Part shown: in pieces, positions 44,174 through 56,201 of the stretch
Position numbering within the stretch: position 1 is the stretch's first letter
Layout: each line of letters starts with the position of its first letter
NCBI RefSeq assembly: GCF_020615385.1
Contig: NZ_JAJAVB010000015.1
Coordinates: forward strand, 77,047 to 141,046
DNA from: Jiella soli
GTDB lineage: Bacteria > Pseudomonadota > Alphaproteobacteria > Rhizobiales > Rhizobiaceae
Length of the DNA stretch: 64,000 bases
Direction: 5' to 3'
Position numbers and translations under genes: made by a program
The notes under the pieces: generated by a model
Database searches by the model: none
What the model was told of the DNA's origin: nothing
Seen by the model: only the letters and a program-made list of their open reading frames with translations

Positions 44174-44342
44174 CAGGGCCGCGGCGGAGACGCAAGGCGC
44201 CGGAAGTCCTCAGTCGCGACGCGGACCCGACCGTCGACGGCCCCGGCGGACGGATTTTCCGCCTGCCGGGGCCGCACAGCGAATGGAGCCGGCGAACCGG
44301 TCGCGGGCGCCCGGCCCACGACCGGACGACCGCGTCTTGCGG

Positions 44343-44840
44343 TCAGGCGGCAGCCTTCTGGTTGACCGCTTCACCCGCCAGCTTCGACAGAAGCGCGTCG
44401 GTTTTCTTTTCTTCTTCGAGCGTTTCCTGCAGCAGCTTGGCCGCATCCTTCATGCCGAGCTTGTTCGCCCAGTTGATGAGGGTGCCGTAGCGGGCGATTT
44501 CATAGTGCTCGATCGCCTGCGCCGACGAGATCAGTCCTGCGTCGAGGGCGACGGAGCCCTTGAACTCGTCCATGATCTCCTTGCCTTCCTCGATCAGGCC
44601 CTGCATCGCCTCGCAGGGCTTGCCCTGGGCACGCTTGCCGACCATCTCGAAGACCTGTTCCAGCCGCTGGACCTGGTGATCGGTTTCTTCGCGATGCGTC
44701 TCGAAGGCATTGCGCAGGTCGTCGGTCGTGGCGGATTTCGCCATCTTGGTCAGACCGCGCAGAATCTGCTTCTCGGCGTGATACACGTCCTTGAGAGTGT
44801 CGAGGAAGAGGTCGTCGAGGGTCTTTTCGGCCTTGGCCAT
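44343..44840 (-). CDS. DUF892 ferritin-like protein (YciF/YciE type)
   Basis: 165 residues from the ATG at 44840, where GGAG lies seven bases upstream. The four-helix ferritin-like pattern is clear: TLDDLFLDTLKDVYHAEKQILRGLTKMAKSA, FETHREETDHQVQRLEQVFEMVG, ISSAQAIEHYEIARYGTLINWANKLG, ETLEEEKKTDALLSKLA, with Glu/His residues placed for a di-metal site. Such proteins are induced by stress in alphaproteobacteria. It stands alone. Confidence 0.88.
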   Translation of the reverse strand: MAKAEKTLDDLFLDTLKDVYHAEKQILRGLTKMAKSATTDDLRNAFETHREETDHQVQRLEQVFEMVGKRAQGKPCEAMQGLIEEGKEIMDEFKGSVALDAGLISSAQAIEHYEIARYGTLINWANKLGMKDAAKLLQETLEEEKKTDALLSKLAGEAVNQKAAA

Positions 44841-45156
44841 GGGATGTCTCCGTCGATTGGGCGAGCGCCGTCCTGCGGCGCGGCGACATGCGGCGCCGGC
44901 AGCGCTCGCCGGTGAAAAACTGTCTGTTCGGATCGTGCCCGCGCCGGGCGGAAACCGCCTCATGCGAGTCCGCTCAATAAGCTGTGAGCGGACGGACAGT
45001 TCCTTTAGAACCAGTCGGCTAACGAGATTCTTTTAGCTGACTCATGGTTTTCACAGACAGAGGAAGACGGAGTGGTCTTGCCGAAGACCAGCCGGGCCCG
45101 TGGACGAAGTATGGACGCGACAGGCTCCGCCGTGTTCTCGGGCGTATGGGGCGCCG
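44841..45156. other. 316-bp intergenic region upstream of the DUF892 gene
   Basis: No gene. Contains GTTCCTTTAGAAC (44999-45011), a 13-base inverted repeat. On the minus strand it gives AAAGGAACTGTCC, whose GGAAC could be the -35 of an ECF-type stress promoter, but no CGTT follows at 16-17 bases, so this is only suggestive. Confidence 0.4.
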
Positions 45157-46764
45157 TTACATGCGAAACAGGCCGAAGCGCGTCTCCTCTATCGGCGCGT
45201 TCAAAGAAGCGGCGAGTGACAGAGCGAGGATCTCGCGGCTCCTGGCGGGATGGACGATGCCGTCGTCCCAGAGCCGCGCTGAGGCGTAGAGCGGATGCGA
45301 CTGCCGCTCGAACATCTCGATGGTCGGGCGCTTGAACTCCGCCTCCGACTCCTGCGACCAGGTCTCGCCCTTCCGCTCGATGCCGGCCCGCCGCACCGTC
45401 GCCAGGACCCCGGCCGCCTGCTCGCCGCCCATGACGCCGATGCGGCTGTTCGGCCAGGTCCACAGGAAGCGGGGCGAATAGGCCCGGCCGGCCATGCCGT
45501 AATTGCCGGCGCCGTAGGAGCCGCCGATCAGCATGGTGATCTTCGGACAGGCCGTCGTCGAGACGGCCGTGACCAGCTTCGCCCCGTTCTTGGCGATGCC
45601 TCCCGCCTCATAGGCTCTGCCGACCATGAATCCGGTGATGTTCTGGAGAAAGACCAGCGGGATCCTGCGCTGCGAGCAGAGTTCGACGAAATGCGCGCCC
45701 TTCACTGCGCTTTCGGAGAAGAGGACACCGTTATTGGCGAGGATGCCCACGGGGATCCCATGGACATGCGCGAAGCCGCAGACGAGCGTCTGCCCGTACC
45801 GCGCCTTGAACTCGTCGAAGCGCGAGCCGTCGACCAGCCGGGCGATGACCTCCCGCACGTCATAGGGCGTCTTGGCGTCCGCCGGCACGATGCCGAGGAT
45901 CTCCGCGGGGTCATAGGCCGGCTCTTCCGGTGTTTCGAGCACCATCTGCGCGGGTTTTCGCGTGTTGAGGTTCGCAACCACCCGCCGCGCGATCTCCAGG
46001 GCGTGGAGGTCGTCATTCGCCAGATGGTCCGCGACACCTGAGAGGCGGGTGTGGACGTCGCCGCCGCCGAGATCTTCGGCGGTGACCACCTCCCCCGTCG
46101 CCGCCTTCACGAGCGGCGGCCCGGCAAGGAAGATCGTGCCCTGCTCCTTTACGATGACGGTCTCGTCGCTCATCGCCGGCACATAGGCGCCGCCGGCCGT
46201 GCAGGAGCCCATGACCACCGCGATCTGAGCGATGCCGTCCGCACTCATCCGCGCCTGATTGTAGAAGATGCGGCCGAAATGCTCGCGGTCCGGAAAGACC
46301 TCGTCCTGATTCGGCAGATTGGCTCCGCCGCTGTCGACGAGATAGACGCAAGGCAGCCGGTTTTCCGCCGCGATCTCCTGCGCGCGAAGATGCTTCTTGA
46401 CGGTCACCGGGTAGTAGGTGCCGCCTTTCACCGTCGCGTCATTGGCAAGGATCATGACGTCGCGCCCCGACACCCGCCCGATTCCGGCGATCGCGCCGGC
46501 CGCCGGAACCTCGCCGCCATAAAGGCCGTACGCGGCGAAGAGCCCGACCTCGAGAAACGGCGAACCGGGATCGAGAAGCTGCTGGACCCGGTCCCGCGGC
46601 AGGAGCTTGCCGCGCTTCACATGACGGTCGCGCGCCGCAGCTCCGCCGCCTTCGAGCGCGGCGGCAGCGACCGCCTCGACGGTCTCGATCTGCCGCAGCA
46701 TCGCCGCCCGGTTTTCGGCAAAGGCCTCCGAACGAGGCGAAATGGCGGAGGTCAGGACCGGCAT
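45157..46764 (-). CDS. mccB: Acyl-CoA carboxylase carboxyltransferase subunit (methylcrotonyl-CoA carboxylase beta)
   Basis: 535 residues, GGAGGAG before the ATG at 46764. It shows the N-terminal crotonase-type carboxyltransferase domain ([83 protein letters not shown]) and the C-terminal one ([69 protein letters not shown]). These match the leucine-pathway enzyme MccB. The biotin carboxylase/carrier subunit MccA, which usually follows, is absent here. Last gene of the minus-strand operon. Confidence 0.9.
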   Translation of the reverse strand: MPVLTSAISPRSEAFAENRAAMLRQIETVEAVAAAALEGGGAAARDRHVKRGKLLPRDRVQQLLDPGSPFLEVGLFAAYGLYGGEVPAAGAIAGIGRVSGRDVMILANDATVKGGTYYPVTVKKHLRAQEIAAENRLPCVYLVDSGGANLPNQDEVFPDREHFGRIFYNQARMSADGIAQIAVVMGSCTAGGAYVPAMSDETVIVKEQGTIFLAGPPLVKAATGEVVTAEDLGGGDVHTRLSGVADHLANDDLHALEIARRVVANLNTRKPAQMVLETPEEPAYDPAEILGIVPADAKTPYDVREVIARLVDGSRFDEFKARYGQTLVCGFAHVHGIPVGILANNGVLFSESAVKGAHFVELCSQRRIPLVFLQNITGFMVGRAYEAGGIAKNGAKLVTAVSTTACPKITMLIGGSYGAGNYGMAGRAYSPRFLWTWPNSRIGVMGGEQAAGVLATVRRAGIERKGETWSQESEAEFKRPTIEMFERQSHPLYASARLWDDGIVHPARSREILALSLAASLNAPIEETRFGLFRM

Positions 46765-46780
46765 CAGCTCCTCCGGCTCG

Positions 46781-47161
46781 TCATCGGATGAGGTCGATTG
46801 CTACGCCGAGGTCCACGTTCATCCATGCTCGATCGGCACTCAGCGCCGGCCACCCTTGCCGATGCGCCAGAGTGAGACAGGCTCGGTCGGAAAAGGAGAA
46901 TTGGTGCCGCAGCGTGAGCGGCCGGAACGAAGCCGCCAGACGTGCCAGTTCCAGATCGAAGGAAATGACGAGGAGAGGCAGTCGTGCGAGTGCCTGCTCC
47001 GCCGGCACGCGTTCCCACCCGCGATCGGTGAGTTTGGCGATCACTTCTGAGACGTTCACGGTCAGGATGGCAGCGTCCTTCAACGCCGCTTCGACACGCT
47101 CCCCTCCGGCCTTCCCGAACATAAGCGCCAGGACGACGGAGCTGTCGAGAACCACCGTCAT
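46781..47161 (-). CDS. PIN-domain toxin, VapC type
   Basis: 126 residues with the four acidic residues of a PIN ribonuclease: Asp6 (VLDSSVV), Glu39 (NVSEVI), Asp92 (FSDRACL) and Asp110 (SADRAW). Its ATG overlaps the stop of the antitoxin gene (ATGA), the usual toxin-antitoxin arrangement. It probably cleaves RNA when free of its partner. It lies 16 bases before the mccB start, inside a leucine-degradation operon. Confidence 0.84.
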   Translation of the reverse strand: MTVVLDSSVVLALMFGKAGGERVEAALKDAAILTVNVSEVIAKLTDRGWERVPAEQALARLPLLVISFDLELARLAASFRPLTLRHQFSFSDRACLTLAHRQGWPALSADRAWMNVDLGVAIDLIR

Positions 47162-47661
47162 TGCCCACTCTGGTCTTCCCGTTGGGCCTCGGCACGTTGC
47201 TCGGCAATGAGCTCGTCGACAGGTGAGCCTTCTCCCTTGTCGTGGTGAGCCACGGGGGGCCGGACGCGTTCGAGGGCTGCCGCGGGCGAAAGAATGCGCA
47301 ATTCTCCGTCGACGCCCTCAGCAGTGACAGCGCTCTCGCCGCGAAGAAGCATCGCAGCGCGCATTTCCGCCGGAACTGTGATGCGACCATCGCTTCCGAC
47401 CGATAGCCGCATGCGGCCGACCGAGCCAAGCTGCTCAATTCCGGAGGGATGTTGGGCATCATAGGCCTTCTTCCAATAGGAATATTGGGTAGCAGCCGTA
47501 TTGGGATTGCCACCTTCGGCCGTGTAGGACTCGATGACCCTCTTGCGGTCCGCGCGACGGCCCATCCGTTCGCTGAGGCTGTTTACGATCTCCCAGACAC
47601 GGCCCGTCTTGGAGTTCGCGCGACCGGGCTGGATTGGATGGCCCTTTTCCGCATTCGACAT
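47158..47661 (-). CDS. AbrB/MazE-fold antitoxin with N-terminal extra domain
   Basis: 167 residues. A C-terminal swapped-hairpin AbrB-type DNA-binding domain (about 80-132; GRMRLSVGSDGRITVPAEMRAAM, GELRILSP) is preceded by an unusual N-terminal domain (about 18-70; GRVWEIVNSLSERMGRRADRKRVIESYTAEGGNPNTAATQYSYWKKAYD) that looks like a small helical nucleic-acid-binding module, and is followed by an acidic tail likely to bind the toxin. GGAG precedes the ATG. The antitoxin partner of the PIN toxin; fused domains of this kind are less common than the plain 80-residue antitoxin. Confidence 0.78.
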   Translation of the reverse strand: MSNAEKGHPIQPGRANSKTGRVWEIVNSLSERMGRRADRKRVIESYTAEGGNPNTAATQYSYWKKAYDAQHPSGIEQLGSVGRMRLSVGSDGRITVPAEMRAAMLLRGESAVTAEGVDGELRILSPAAALERVRPPVAHHDKGEGSPVDELIAEQRAEAQREDQSGQ

Positions 47662-47715
47662 GGACGGTCTCCATGGATGAATTCCGCCAGAATCTGTACG
47701 TAGTCGATATGGCCC

Positions 47716-48879
47716 TCAGGCCGTCTCCTTGAACAGCTCCCGGCCGATCAGCATGCGCCGGATCTCGCTCGTGCCGGCGCCGATCTCGTAGAGCTTGGCG
47801 TCGCGCAGGAGCCGGCCGGTCGGATATTCGTTGATATAGCCGTTGCCGCCAAGCGCCTGGATGGCCTGCAGCGCCATCTGGGTCGCGGCCTCGGCCGCGT
47901 AGAGAATGCAGCCGGCCGCATCCTTGCGGCTGACCTCGCCGCGGTCGCAGGCGGCGGCCACCGCATAGACATAGGCGCGGCAGGCATTGGTCGCGACATA
48001 CATATCGGCGAGCTTGGCCTGCATCAGCTGGAACTCGCCGATCGCCTGGCCGAACTGCTCGCGCTCGTGGACATAGGGCACGACCACGTCGAGGCAGGCG
48101 GCCATGATGCCGAGCGGGCCGGCCGCCAGCACCACGCGTTCATAGTCGAGGCCGGACATCAGCACCTTCACCCCGCCGCCGGCCTCGCCGAGGACGTTGT
48201 CATAGGGCACCTCGCAGTCTTGGAAGACCAGCTCGCAGGTGTTGGAGCCGCGCATGCCAAGCTTGTCGAGCTTCTGTGCGGTGGAGAAACCCGCCATGTC
48301 CTTTTCGATCAGGAAGGCGGTGATGCCGCGCGGGCCGGCGTCCGGATCGGTCCTGGCGTAGACGACGAGGGTCGAGGCGTCCGGGCCGTTGGTGATCCAC
48401 ATCTTGGTGCCGTTGAGGACGAAGCGGTCGTTTCGCCGGTCCGCCCTCAGCTTCAGACCGACCACGTCCGACCCGGCTCCCGATTCCGACATGGCGAGCG
48501 AGCCGACATGCTCGCCGGAGATCAGCTTCGGCAGGTATTTCTGCTTCTGCGCCTCGGTGCCGTTGCGCCGGATCTGATTGACGCAGAGATTGGAATGCGC
48601 CCCGTAGCTGAGGCCGACCGAGGCTGACGCCCGCGATATTTCCTCGACCGCGACGCAATGGGCGAGATAGCCCATCCCGGCGCCGCCGAACTCCTCCTCG
48701 ACGGTAATGCCGAGGAGGCCCAGCGCCCCCATCTCGGTCCACAGATCGTTCGGGAATTCGTTCGTCGCGTCGATCTCCGCGGCGCGCGGCGCGATCCGGT
48801 CCTGGGCGAAGCGGTGGACCGTCTCGCGCAGCGCCTCGATCTCCTCTCCGAGCGAGAAGCGCATCGTCTGGTGGAACAC
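47716..48879 (-). CDS. Isovaleryl-CoA dehydrogenase
   Basis: 387 residues from a GTG at 48879, chosen because GGGAGG lies seven bases upstream (a TTG two codons earlier abuts it). Acyl-CoA dehydrogenase fold with [18 protein letters not shown] and [13 protein letters not shown] regions. The catalytic Glu position is within [15 protein letters not shown], the placement typical of isovaleryl-CoA dehydrogenase, as is the C-terminal [17 protein letters not shown]. It converts isovaleryl-CoA to 3-methylcrotonyl-CoA, the MccB substrate, in leucine breakdown. Confidence 0.9.
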   Translation of the reverse strand: MFHQTMRFSLGEEIEALRETVHRFAQDRIAPRAAEIDATNEFPNDLWTEMGALGLLGITVEEEFGGAGMGYLAHCVAVEEISRASASVGLSYGAHSNLCVNQIRRNGTEAQKQKYLPKLISGEHVGSLAMSESGAGSDVVGLKLRADRRNDRFVLNGTKMWITNGPDASTLVVYARTDPDAGPRGITAFLIEKDMAGFSTAQKLDKLGMRGSNTCELVFQDCEVPYDNVLGEAGGGVKVLMSGLDYERVVLAAGPLGIMAACLDVVVPYVHEREQFGQAIGEFQLMQAKLADMYVATNACRAYVYAVAAACDRGEVSRKDAAGCILYAAEAATQMALQAIQALGGNGYINEYPTGRLLRDAKLYEIGAGTSEIRRMLIGRELFKETA

Positions 48880-48953
48880 GTTCAACCCTCCCTGTCGCCG
48901 CCGGCCATCCGCCGCGGCCGCAACATCCGCCGACGGCGGCGGTCCGCCTAGCC

Positions 48954-49715
48954 TCAGCGGGGCGCCATCCGCAACGCGCCGTCGAGCCGGATGGTCTCGC
49001 CATTGAGCATCTCGTTGGCGATGATGTGAAGCGCGAGGCGCGCATATTCCTCCGGCCGGCCGAGACGCGGGGGAAACGGCACCGCTGCGCCGAGGCTCTC
49101 CTGCGCCGCCTCCGGCAGCCCCTTCAGCATCGCTGTCTCGAAGATCCCCGGCGCGATGGTGACGACGCGAATGCCGAATTGCGCAAATTCCCGCGCCGCC
49201 GGCAAGGTGAGCCCAACGACGCCGCCCTTCGATGCCGCATAGGCCGTCTGGCCGATCTGTCCGTCATAGGCGGCGACCGAAGCGGTGTTGATCGCAACGC
49301 CGCGCTCGCCCGTCTCCAGCGGATCGAGTTGGGAGGCAGCGGCCGCGAACAGACGCAACAGGTTGAACGTGCCGATCAGATTGACCTCGATCGCCTGCCG
49401 GAACTCGTCGAGCGGCATCGTGCCGGCCTTGTTCAACACCTTGCGGGCCGGGGCGACGCCCGCGCAGTTGATCAGGATGCGCGCAGCGCCATGGGCGTCG
49501 GCAGCCTTCTGCACCGCCGCCTCCGCGCTCTCTGCCGAAGCGACATCGCAGAAGAAGGCCGCGCCGCCGATCTCGGCAGCGATCTCTTCGACCGCGCCGA
49601 CATTGCGATCGAGCAGCGCTACCTTGGCGCCGCCTGCCGCGAGCGCCCGCGCCGTCGCCGCCCCGAGCCCCGATCCACCGCCGGTCACCAGCGCTGCCAT
49701 GCCTTCGATCTTCAT
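48954..49715 (-). CDS. 3-hydroxyacyl-CoA dehydrogenase, SDR type (HSD17B10-like)
   Basis: 253 residues with TGGGSGLG (11-18), [15 protein letters not shown], a catalytic Ser in [17 protein letters not shown] and YAASKGG, and the C-terminal [17 protein letters not shown] typical of the type-2 3-hydroxyacyl-CoA dehydrogenase (HSD17B10) group. These act on 2-methyl-3-hydroxybutyryl-CoA in isoleucine breakdown and on short-chain acids. GGGAGG precedes the ATG. It sits between the thiolase and isovaleryl-CoA dehydrogenase genes. Confidence 0.87.
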   Translation of the reverse strand: MKIEGMAALVTGGGSGLGAATARALAAGGAKVALLDRNVGAVEEIAAEIGGAAFFCDVASAESAEAAVQKAADAHGAARILINCAGVAPARKVLNKAGTMPLDEFRQAIEVNLIGTFNLLRLFAAAASQLDPLETGERGVAINTASVAAYDGQIGQTAYAASKGGVVGLTLPAAREFAQFGIRVVTIAPGIFETAMLKGLPEAAQESLGAAVPFPPRLGRPEEYARLALHIIANEMLNGETIRLDGALRMAPR

Positions 49716-49746
49716 CTCTTCTCTTCCTCCCGAACTGTCCTGCCGA

Positions 49747-50922
49747 CTATTGCAGCCGTTCCACCGCGACGGCCGTCGCTTCGCCGCCGCCGATGCAGAG
49801 CGTCGCGATACCCCGCTTCAGGCCGTAAGTCTCCAGCGCCGCGACGAGTGTCACCAGTATGCGTGCGCCGGAAGCGCCGATCGGATGGCCGAGAGCGCAG
49901 GCCCCGCCATGGACGTTGACCTTGTCGTGCGGCAGGTCGAGCTCGCGCATCGCCGCCAGCGCGACCACGGCGAAGGCCTCGTTGATCTCGAACAGGTCGA
50001 CATCGCCTGCCCGCCAGCCGGTCTTCTCGAACAGACGCTCCAGGGCGCCGACCGGCGCGGTGGTGAACCAGCCGGGCGCGCGCGCATGGCCGGCATGGCC
50101 GCGGATCACTGCAAGCGGAGCCAGCCCCCGCCTTTCCGCCTCCGACAGGCGCATCAGCACCAGCGCCGCGGCGCCGTCCGAAATCGAGGAGGAATTGGCC
50201 GCCGTCACCGTGCCGCCCGCCCGGAAGGCCGGCTTCAGCGCCGGGATCTTCTCCGGCTTCGCCCGGCCCGGCTGCTCGTCGACCGAGATCGCCGCCTCGC
50301 CCTCACCGACGGGAGTGATCTCTGCGGCAAAACGCCCGTCTGTGATCGCCTTCGTCGCACGGTCAAGCGAAGCAAGCGCGTAGTCATCCTGCATCTTGCG
50401 GGTAAACTGGTAATACTCCGCCGTATCCTCGGCAAAGCTGCCCATCAGCCGGCCCTTGTCATAGGCGTCTTCGAGGCCGTCGAGGAACATGTGGTCGAGC
50501 GTGCGGCCGTGGCCGAGACGATAGCCGGCGCGGGCCTTCTCCAGGAGATACGGCGCGTTGGTCATGCTCTCCATGCCACCGGCGACGACGATCTCGGCAC
50601 TCTCCGCCGCGATCGCGTCATGGGCGAGCATGACCGCCTTCATGCCGGAGCCGCAGACCTTGGAAACGGTCGTCGCGGGCACCGATTGCGGCAGACCCGC
50701 GCCGATCGAGGCCTGGCGCGCCGGTGCCTGGCCTACGCCCGCCGAGAGGACGTTGCCCATCATCACCTCTGAGACATCCTCGGGCGCGATATGCGCACGC
50801 GCCACCGCCGCGGAAATCGCGGCGGCTCCGAGATCCGGCGCGGTCCTGTCGCGCAGCGCCCCCTGAAAGCCGCCCATCGGCGTTCGGGCGAGCGAGGCGA
50901 TCACGATAGGGTCGGCGGCCAC
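49747..50922 (-). CDS. Acetyl-CoA C-acyltransferase (thiolase)
   Basis: 391 residues from a GTG at 50922 (GGAGG seven bases upstream). The nucleophilic Cys90 is in TTVSKVCGSGMKAV, the His is in GGACALGHPIGASGARIL, and the C-terminal Cys is in TLCIGGGEATAVAV (Glu-Ala-Thr where most relatives have Met-Gly-x). It cleaves 3-ketoacyl-CoA or condenses acetyl-CoA. In this operon it likely acts on 2-methylacetoacetyl-CoA after the HSD10-like enzyme. Confidence 0.9.
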   Translation of the reverse strand: MAADPIVIASLARTPMGGFQGALRDRTAPDLGAAAISAAVARAHIAPEDVSEVMMGNVLSAGVGQAPARQASIGAGLPQSVPATTVSKVCGSGMKAVMLAHDAIAAESAEIVVAGGMESMTNAPYLLEKARAGYRLGHGRTLDHMFLDGLEDAYDKGRLMGSFAEDTAEYYQFTRKMQDDYALASLDRATKAITDGRFAAEITPVGEGEAAISVDEQPGRAKPEKIPALKPAFRAGGTVTAANSSSISDGAAALVLMRLSEAERRGLAPLAVIRGHAGHARAPGWFTTAPVGALERLFEKTGWRAGDVDLFEINEAFAVVALAAMRELDLPHDKVNVHGGACALGHPIGASGARILVTLVAALETYGLKRGIATLCIGGGEATAVAVERLQ

Positions 50923-51022
50923 GTCTGATCCTCCCGATCGGCGTCAAGCACGCCATTGCGGTCAACCTAGCACGCCGGCCCGCGGGTGGAAGATGGCGGC
51001 CAGACCCACAAAGCCGCCCTGC

Positions 51023-51891
51023 CTATGCCGCTCCTCCCTTACCAGCTCGCGCCAGGACCCGCTTTGCCTGTTTCAGATGCGGCGCGTCGGCCATACGGCC
51101 GTTCACCTGAAGCGCGCCGGCCTCCGGATGCGCGGCGAAGGCGTCGACGATCGCCTGCGCCTCGGCAACCGCCGCCGCCGTCGGTGTGAAGGCGGCGTTG
51201 ATCAACGCAACCTGCGCCGGATGGATCGCCATCATGCCCGAGAATCCGTCCCGGGCGGCGCGCTGCGCCGTCCCTTCGAGTCCCGCCATGTCCTTGATGT
51301 CCGGATGGACGGTTTCGATCGCCGCGACACCCGCCGCATGGGCGGCGAAGAGCGCGAGAGCGCGCACCATCCGATAGGGATCCGTCAGGCTGCCATCCGG
51401 CTCGCGGCTCGTCGCAGCGCCGATCGCCGCCGGCAGATCCTCCGCGCCCCAGGTGAGACCGCAGAGCCTCGCCGTCACGCCGCCATAGGAGCCGAGCTGG
51501 AACACCGCCGCAGGCGTCTCCGTCGCGATCGGCAGGATCACCGCCCGCTCCGCGCCCAGCAGCCGGTCGAGCGCGGCGAGCGAGGATGCGCCTTCCGCCT
51601 TGGGCAGGACGATGCCGTCCGCGCCTTTCGCTGCGGCAAGATCGGCGTCCACCATGGCGAGGTCGAGCGGGTTGATCCGAACGAAGACCGCCGGCCCTCC
51701 CGCCGCCGCACCTTTCTCGCCACTTCGCGCCTGCGCGGCCAGGAAGCTGGCCACCGCCTGCCTTGCTGCGTCCTTGCGGGCAGGCACGACGGCATCTTCC
51801 AGGTCGAGGATCACCGCGTCGGCGCCGCTCGTCATTGCCTTGTCGAATCGGTCCGGCCGATCGCCGGGGACGAAGAGCAGCGAGCGCAGCC

Positions 51892-51895
<4 letters not shown>
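51023..51895 (-). CDS. HpcH/HpaI/CitE-family CoA ester lyase
   Basis: 290 residues from the ATG at 51895, overlapping the MaoC stop (ATGA). It has [42 protein letters not shown] (substrate and metal-binding region with Glu/Asp), [15 protein letters not shown] and the TMP-like [10 protein letters not shown] and [12 protein letters not shown]. The family includes citramalyl-CoA, malyl-CoA and beta-methylmalyl-CoA lyases. With a MaoC hydratase beside it, a role in citramalyl-/itaconyl-CoA or methylmalyl-CoA turnover is plausible. Confidence 0.86.
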
Positions 51896-53677
<1,782 letters not shown>

Positions 53678-53774
53678 GCGCTGTCGACATGGATTTGCGT
53701 CTGGCCAGCTCCCTCTGTCCTGCCGTAGGGCACGAAGCGTCCAGAATCGGCCGCCCATGCACAAGGATCACCCC

Positions 53775-54788
53775 ATGCCTCGGATGACGATGATCGAGGC
53801 GATCCGCGACGCGCATGCGGTCAAGATGGCCGAGGACGACAATGTCGTCGTCTTCGGCGAAGATGTCGGCTATTTCGGCGGCGTCTTCCGCTGCACGGCG
53901 GGCCTGCAGGAAAGGTTCGGCAAGAGCCGCTGCTTCGACGCGCCGATCAACGAGAGCGGCATCGTCGGAACGGCGATCGGCATGGCCGCTTACGGCCTCA
54001 GGCCGGTGGTCGAGATCCAGTTCGCCGACTACGTCTATCCCGCCTATGACCAGATCGTCTCGGAGGCCGCGCGGCTGCGCTACCGGTCCGCCGGCGACTT
54101 CACCTGCCCGCTCGTCGTGCGCATGCCCACCGGCGGCGGCATCTTCGGCGGGCAGACGCATTCGCAGTCGCCGGAAGCGCTCTTCACCCACGTCTCCGGC
54201 CTGAAGACCGTCGTTCCGTCCAACCCCTATGATGCCAAGGGCCTGCTCGTCGCGGCAATCGAAGACAATGATCCGGTGATCTTCCTAGAGCCCAAGCGCC
54301 TCTATAACGGCCCCTTCGACGGCGACCACGACAAGCCGGTCACGCCCTGGTCGAAGCATGCCCTCGGCGAGGTGCCGGAAGGCCGCTATACCGTTCCCCT
54401 CGGCAAGGGCATCGTGCGCCGCGAGGGAGCGGCCGTAACCGTGATCGCCTACGGGACGATGGTGCATGTCGCCGAAGCGGCGGCAGAGACAATCGGCGTC
54501 GACGCGGAGATCCTCGACCTTCGCACGCTGATGCCGCTCGACCTCGACCTGATCGTGGCCTCGGTGAAGAAGACCGGCCGCTGCGTCGTCGTCCACGAGG
54601 CGACGCTGACCTCCGGCTTCGGTGCCGAGCTCGTTGCGGTTGTCGCCGATGCCTGCTTCTATCATCTCGAAGCTCCGATCCTGAGGGTGGCCGGCTGGGA
54701 CACGCCCTATCCGCACGCCCAGGAGTGGGACTATTTTCCGGGCCAGGCCCGCATCGGCGGCGCGCTGAAACGGGTGATGGAAGGCTGA
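53775..54788 (+). CDS. Branched-chain 2-oxoacid dehydrogenase E1 beta subunit
   Basis: 337 residues from the ATG at 53775, with AAGGA seven bases upstream; an ATG six codons earlier is less well placed. It shows FGEDVGYFGGVFRCTAGLQERFG, NESGIVGTAIGMAAYGLRPVVEIQFADYVYPAYDQIVSEAARLRYRS, PTGGGIFGGQTHSQSPEALFTHVSG and the C-terminal GWDTPYPHAQEWDYFPGQ, which match BCKDH beta. It forms the alpha2beta2 heterotetramer with the product of the preceding gene. Confidence 0.92.
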   Translation: MPRMTMIEAIRDAHAVKMAEDDNVVVFGEDVGYFGGVFRCTAGLQERFGKSRCFDAPINESGIVGTAIGMAAYGLRPVVEIQFADYVYPAYDQIVSEAARLRYRSAGDFTCPLVVRMPTGGGIFGGQTHSQSPEALFTHVSGLKTVVPSNPYDAKGLLVAAIEDNDPVIFLEPKRLYNGPFDGDHDKPVTPWSKHALGEVPEGRYTVPLGKGIVRREGAAVTVIAYGTMVHVAEAAAETIGVDAEILDLRTLMPLDLDLIVASVKKTGRCVVVHEATLTSGFGAELVAVVADACFYHLEAPILRVAGWDTPYPHAQEWDYFPGQARIGGALKRVMEG

Positions 54789-54790
54789 GG

Positions 54791-56191
54791 ATGGGCACCT
54801 TCACCATCAAGCTCCCCGATGTCGGAGAAGGCGTCGCAGAGGCCGAACTCGTCGAATGGCACGTCCAGGTGGGCGATCCGGTGAAGGAGGACATGATCCT
54901 CGCCGCCGTGATGACCGACAAGGCGACGGTCGACATTCCCTCTCCCGTCGACGGAACAATCAAATGGCTCGGCGGCGAAATCGGCGAGACGCTGGCCGTC
55001 GGCTCGCCCCTCGTCCGGCTCGACGTCGACGGCCCGGGCGGCAGCAACGAGCCGGAAGAGAACGCGGACGACGGCGCGGCCCGGTCTACCAGCAGCGGGC
55101 CGGCTGCCGCAGAGACTGCGGATCAGGCCGCATCGAGCGATGCCCCGCCTGAATTCGCCAGGAGCCGCGACGGCGGCACACCTCCCTCCGAGCGGCCGAC
55201 GGCCGGGGCCGGCCACGGGTCTCGGCCGACCTCCGATACCCCCTCACGGGGTGAGGTCAGGCCTTACGCAAAGGTGGAGCCGCCCCTTCACGTGGCCCGG
55301 AAGCCGGGTGAAAAGCCCCTCGCCTCGCCTGCGGTGCGCCGCCGGGCGATGGAGGCGGGCGTCGATCTGCGCCGGGTGCCGGGCTCGGGACCGGCGGGCC
55401 GGATCGGGCATGACGATCTCGACGCGTATCTCGAGGGCGGCGCCGAACCCGCGACCGGCGGGCGGCTCGCGGCGGAGACGTCTGTCACCGGAGTGAAGAT
55501 CGTCGGCCTCAGGCGCCGCATCGCCGAGAAGATGGCGCTCGCGCGCGACCGCATCGTCCCGATCACCTATGTCGAGGAGATCGACTGCCAGGCGCTCGAA
55601 GAGCTGCGCGCAGCGCTGAACCGGGACCGCCGCGACCGTCAAGGCGGCGAGCGCCCGAAGCTCACCCTCCTGCCATTCCTCATGCGGGCCATGGTGATCG
55701 CCATCCGCGACCAGCCGCAGATGAACGCCCTCTACGACGACGAGGCGAATGTTCTCTCCATGCATGGCGGCGTCCATATCGGCATCGCGGCGCAGACCGG
55801 TTCCGGCCTCGTCGTTCCTGTCGCGCGACATTGCGAGGCCCGCGACATCTGGGCTTGCGCGGCCGAGGTGACCCGCCTGTCGGAGGCCGCGAAGGCCGGG
55901 ACCGCCAAGCGGGAGGATCTCACCGGCTCGACCATCACCATCACCTCGCTCGGCGCCCTCGGCGGGATCGCGACGACGCCGGTGATCAACCATCCGGAGG
56001 TCGCCATCATCGGGGTCAACAAGATGGAGGTGCGCCCGGTCTGGAACGGCGATCGATTCGTGCCGCGCAAGCGGATGAACCTCTCCTCCAGCTTCGACCA
56101 CCGGGTGATCGACGGCTTCGACGCGGCGGTCTTCGTCCAGCGCATCAAGGCGCTCCTGGAGACGCCCGCTCTGATCTTCGCGGAAGGCTGA
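54791..56191 (+). CDS. Branched-chain 2-oxoacid dehydrogenase E2 (dihydrolipoyl acyltransferase)
   Basis: 466 residues from the ATG at 54791, two bases after the E1-beta stop. Lipoyl domain (1-80) with the modified Lys44 in MTDKATVD, a long Pro/Ala/Ser linker (about 95-185), the E1/E3-binding domain (about 188-225; ASPAVRRRAMEAGVDLRRVPGSGPAGRI) and a catalytic acyltransferase domain ending in SSSFDHRVIDGFDAAVFVQ, with the His and Asp active-site pair. The linker part near PSRGEVRPYAKVEPPLHVARKPGE contains a CCTCAC-GGG-GTGAGG palindrome and may be an inserted repeat. Confidence 0.91.
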   Translation: MGTFTIKLPDVGEGVAEAELVEWHVQVGDPVKEDMILAAVMTDKATVDIPSPVDGTIKWLGGEIGETLAVGSPLVRLDVDGPGGSNEPEENADDGAARSTSSGPAAAETADQAASSDAPPEFARSRDGGTPPSERPTAGAGHGSRPTSDTPSRGEVRPYAKVEPPLHVARKPGEKPLASPAVRRRAMEAGVDLRRVPGSGPAGRIGHDDLDAYLEGGAEPATGGRLAAETSVTGVKIVGLRRRIAEKMALARDRIVPITYVEEIDCQALEELRAALNRDRRDRQGGERPKLTLLPFLMRAMVIAIRDQPQMNALYDDEANVLSMHGGVHIGIAAQTGSGLVVPVARHCEARDIWACAAEVTRLSEAAKAGTAKREDLTGSTITITSLGALGGIATTPVINHPEVAIIGVNKMEVRPVWNGDRFVPRKRMNLSSSFDHRVIDGFDAAVFVQRIKALLETPALIFAEG

Positions 56192-56201
56192 GGCGCAAGA
56201 C

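Noticed and set aside
44990..45040. ECF-type stress promoter (GGAAC) before the DUF892 gene
   Set aside because: GGAAC is present on the correct strand, but the spacer leads to CTTA, not CGTT, so the -10 does not match.
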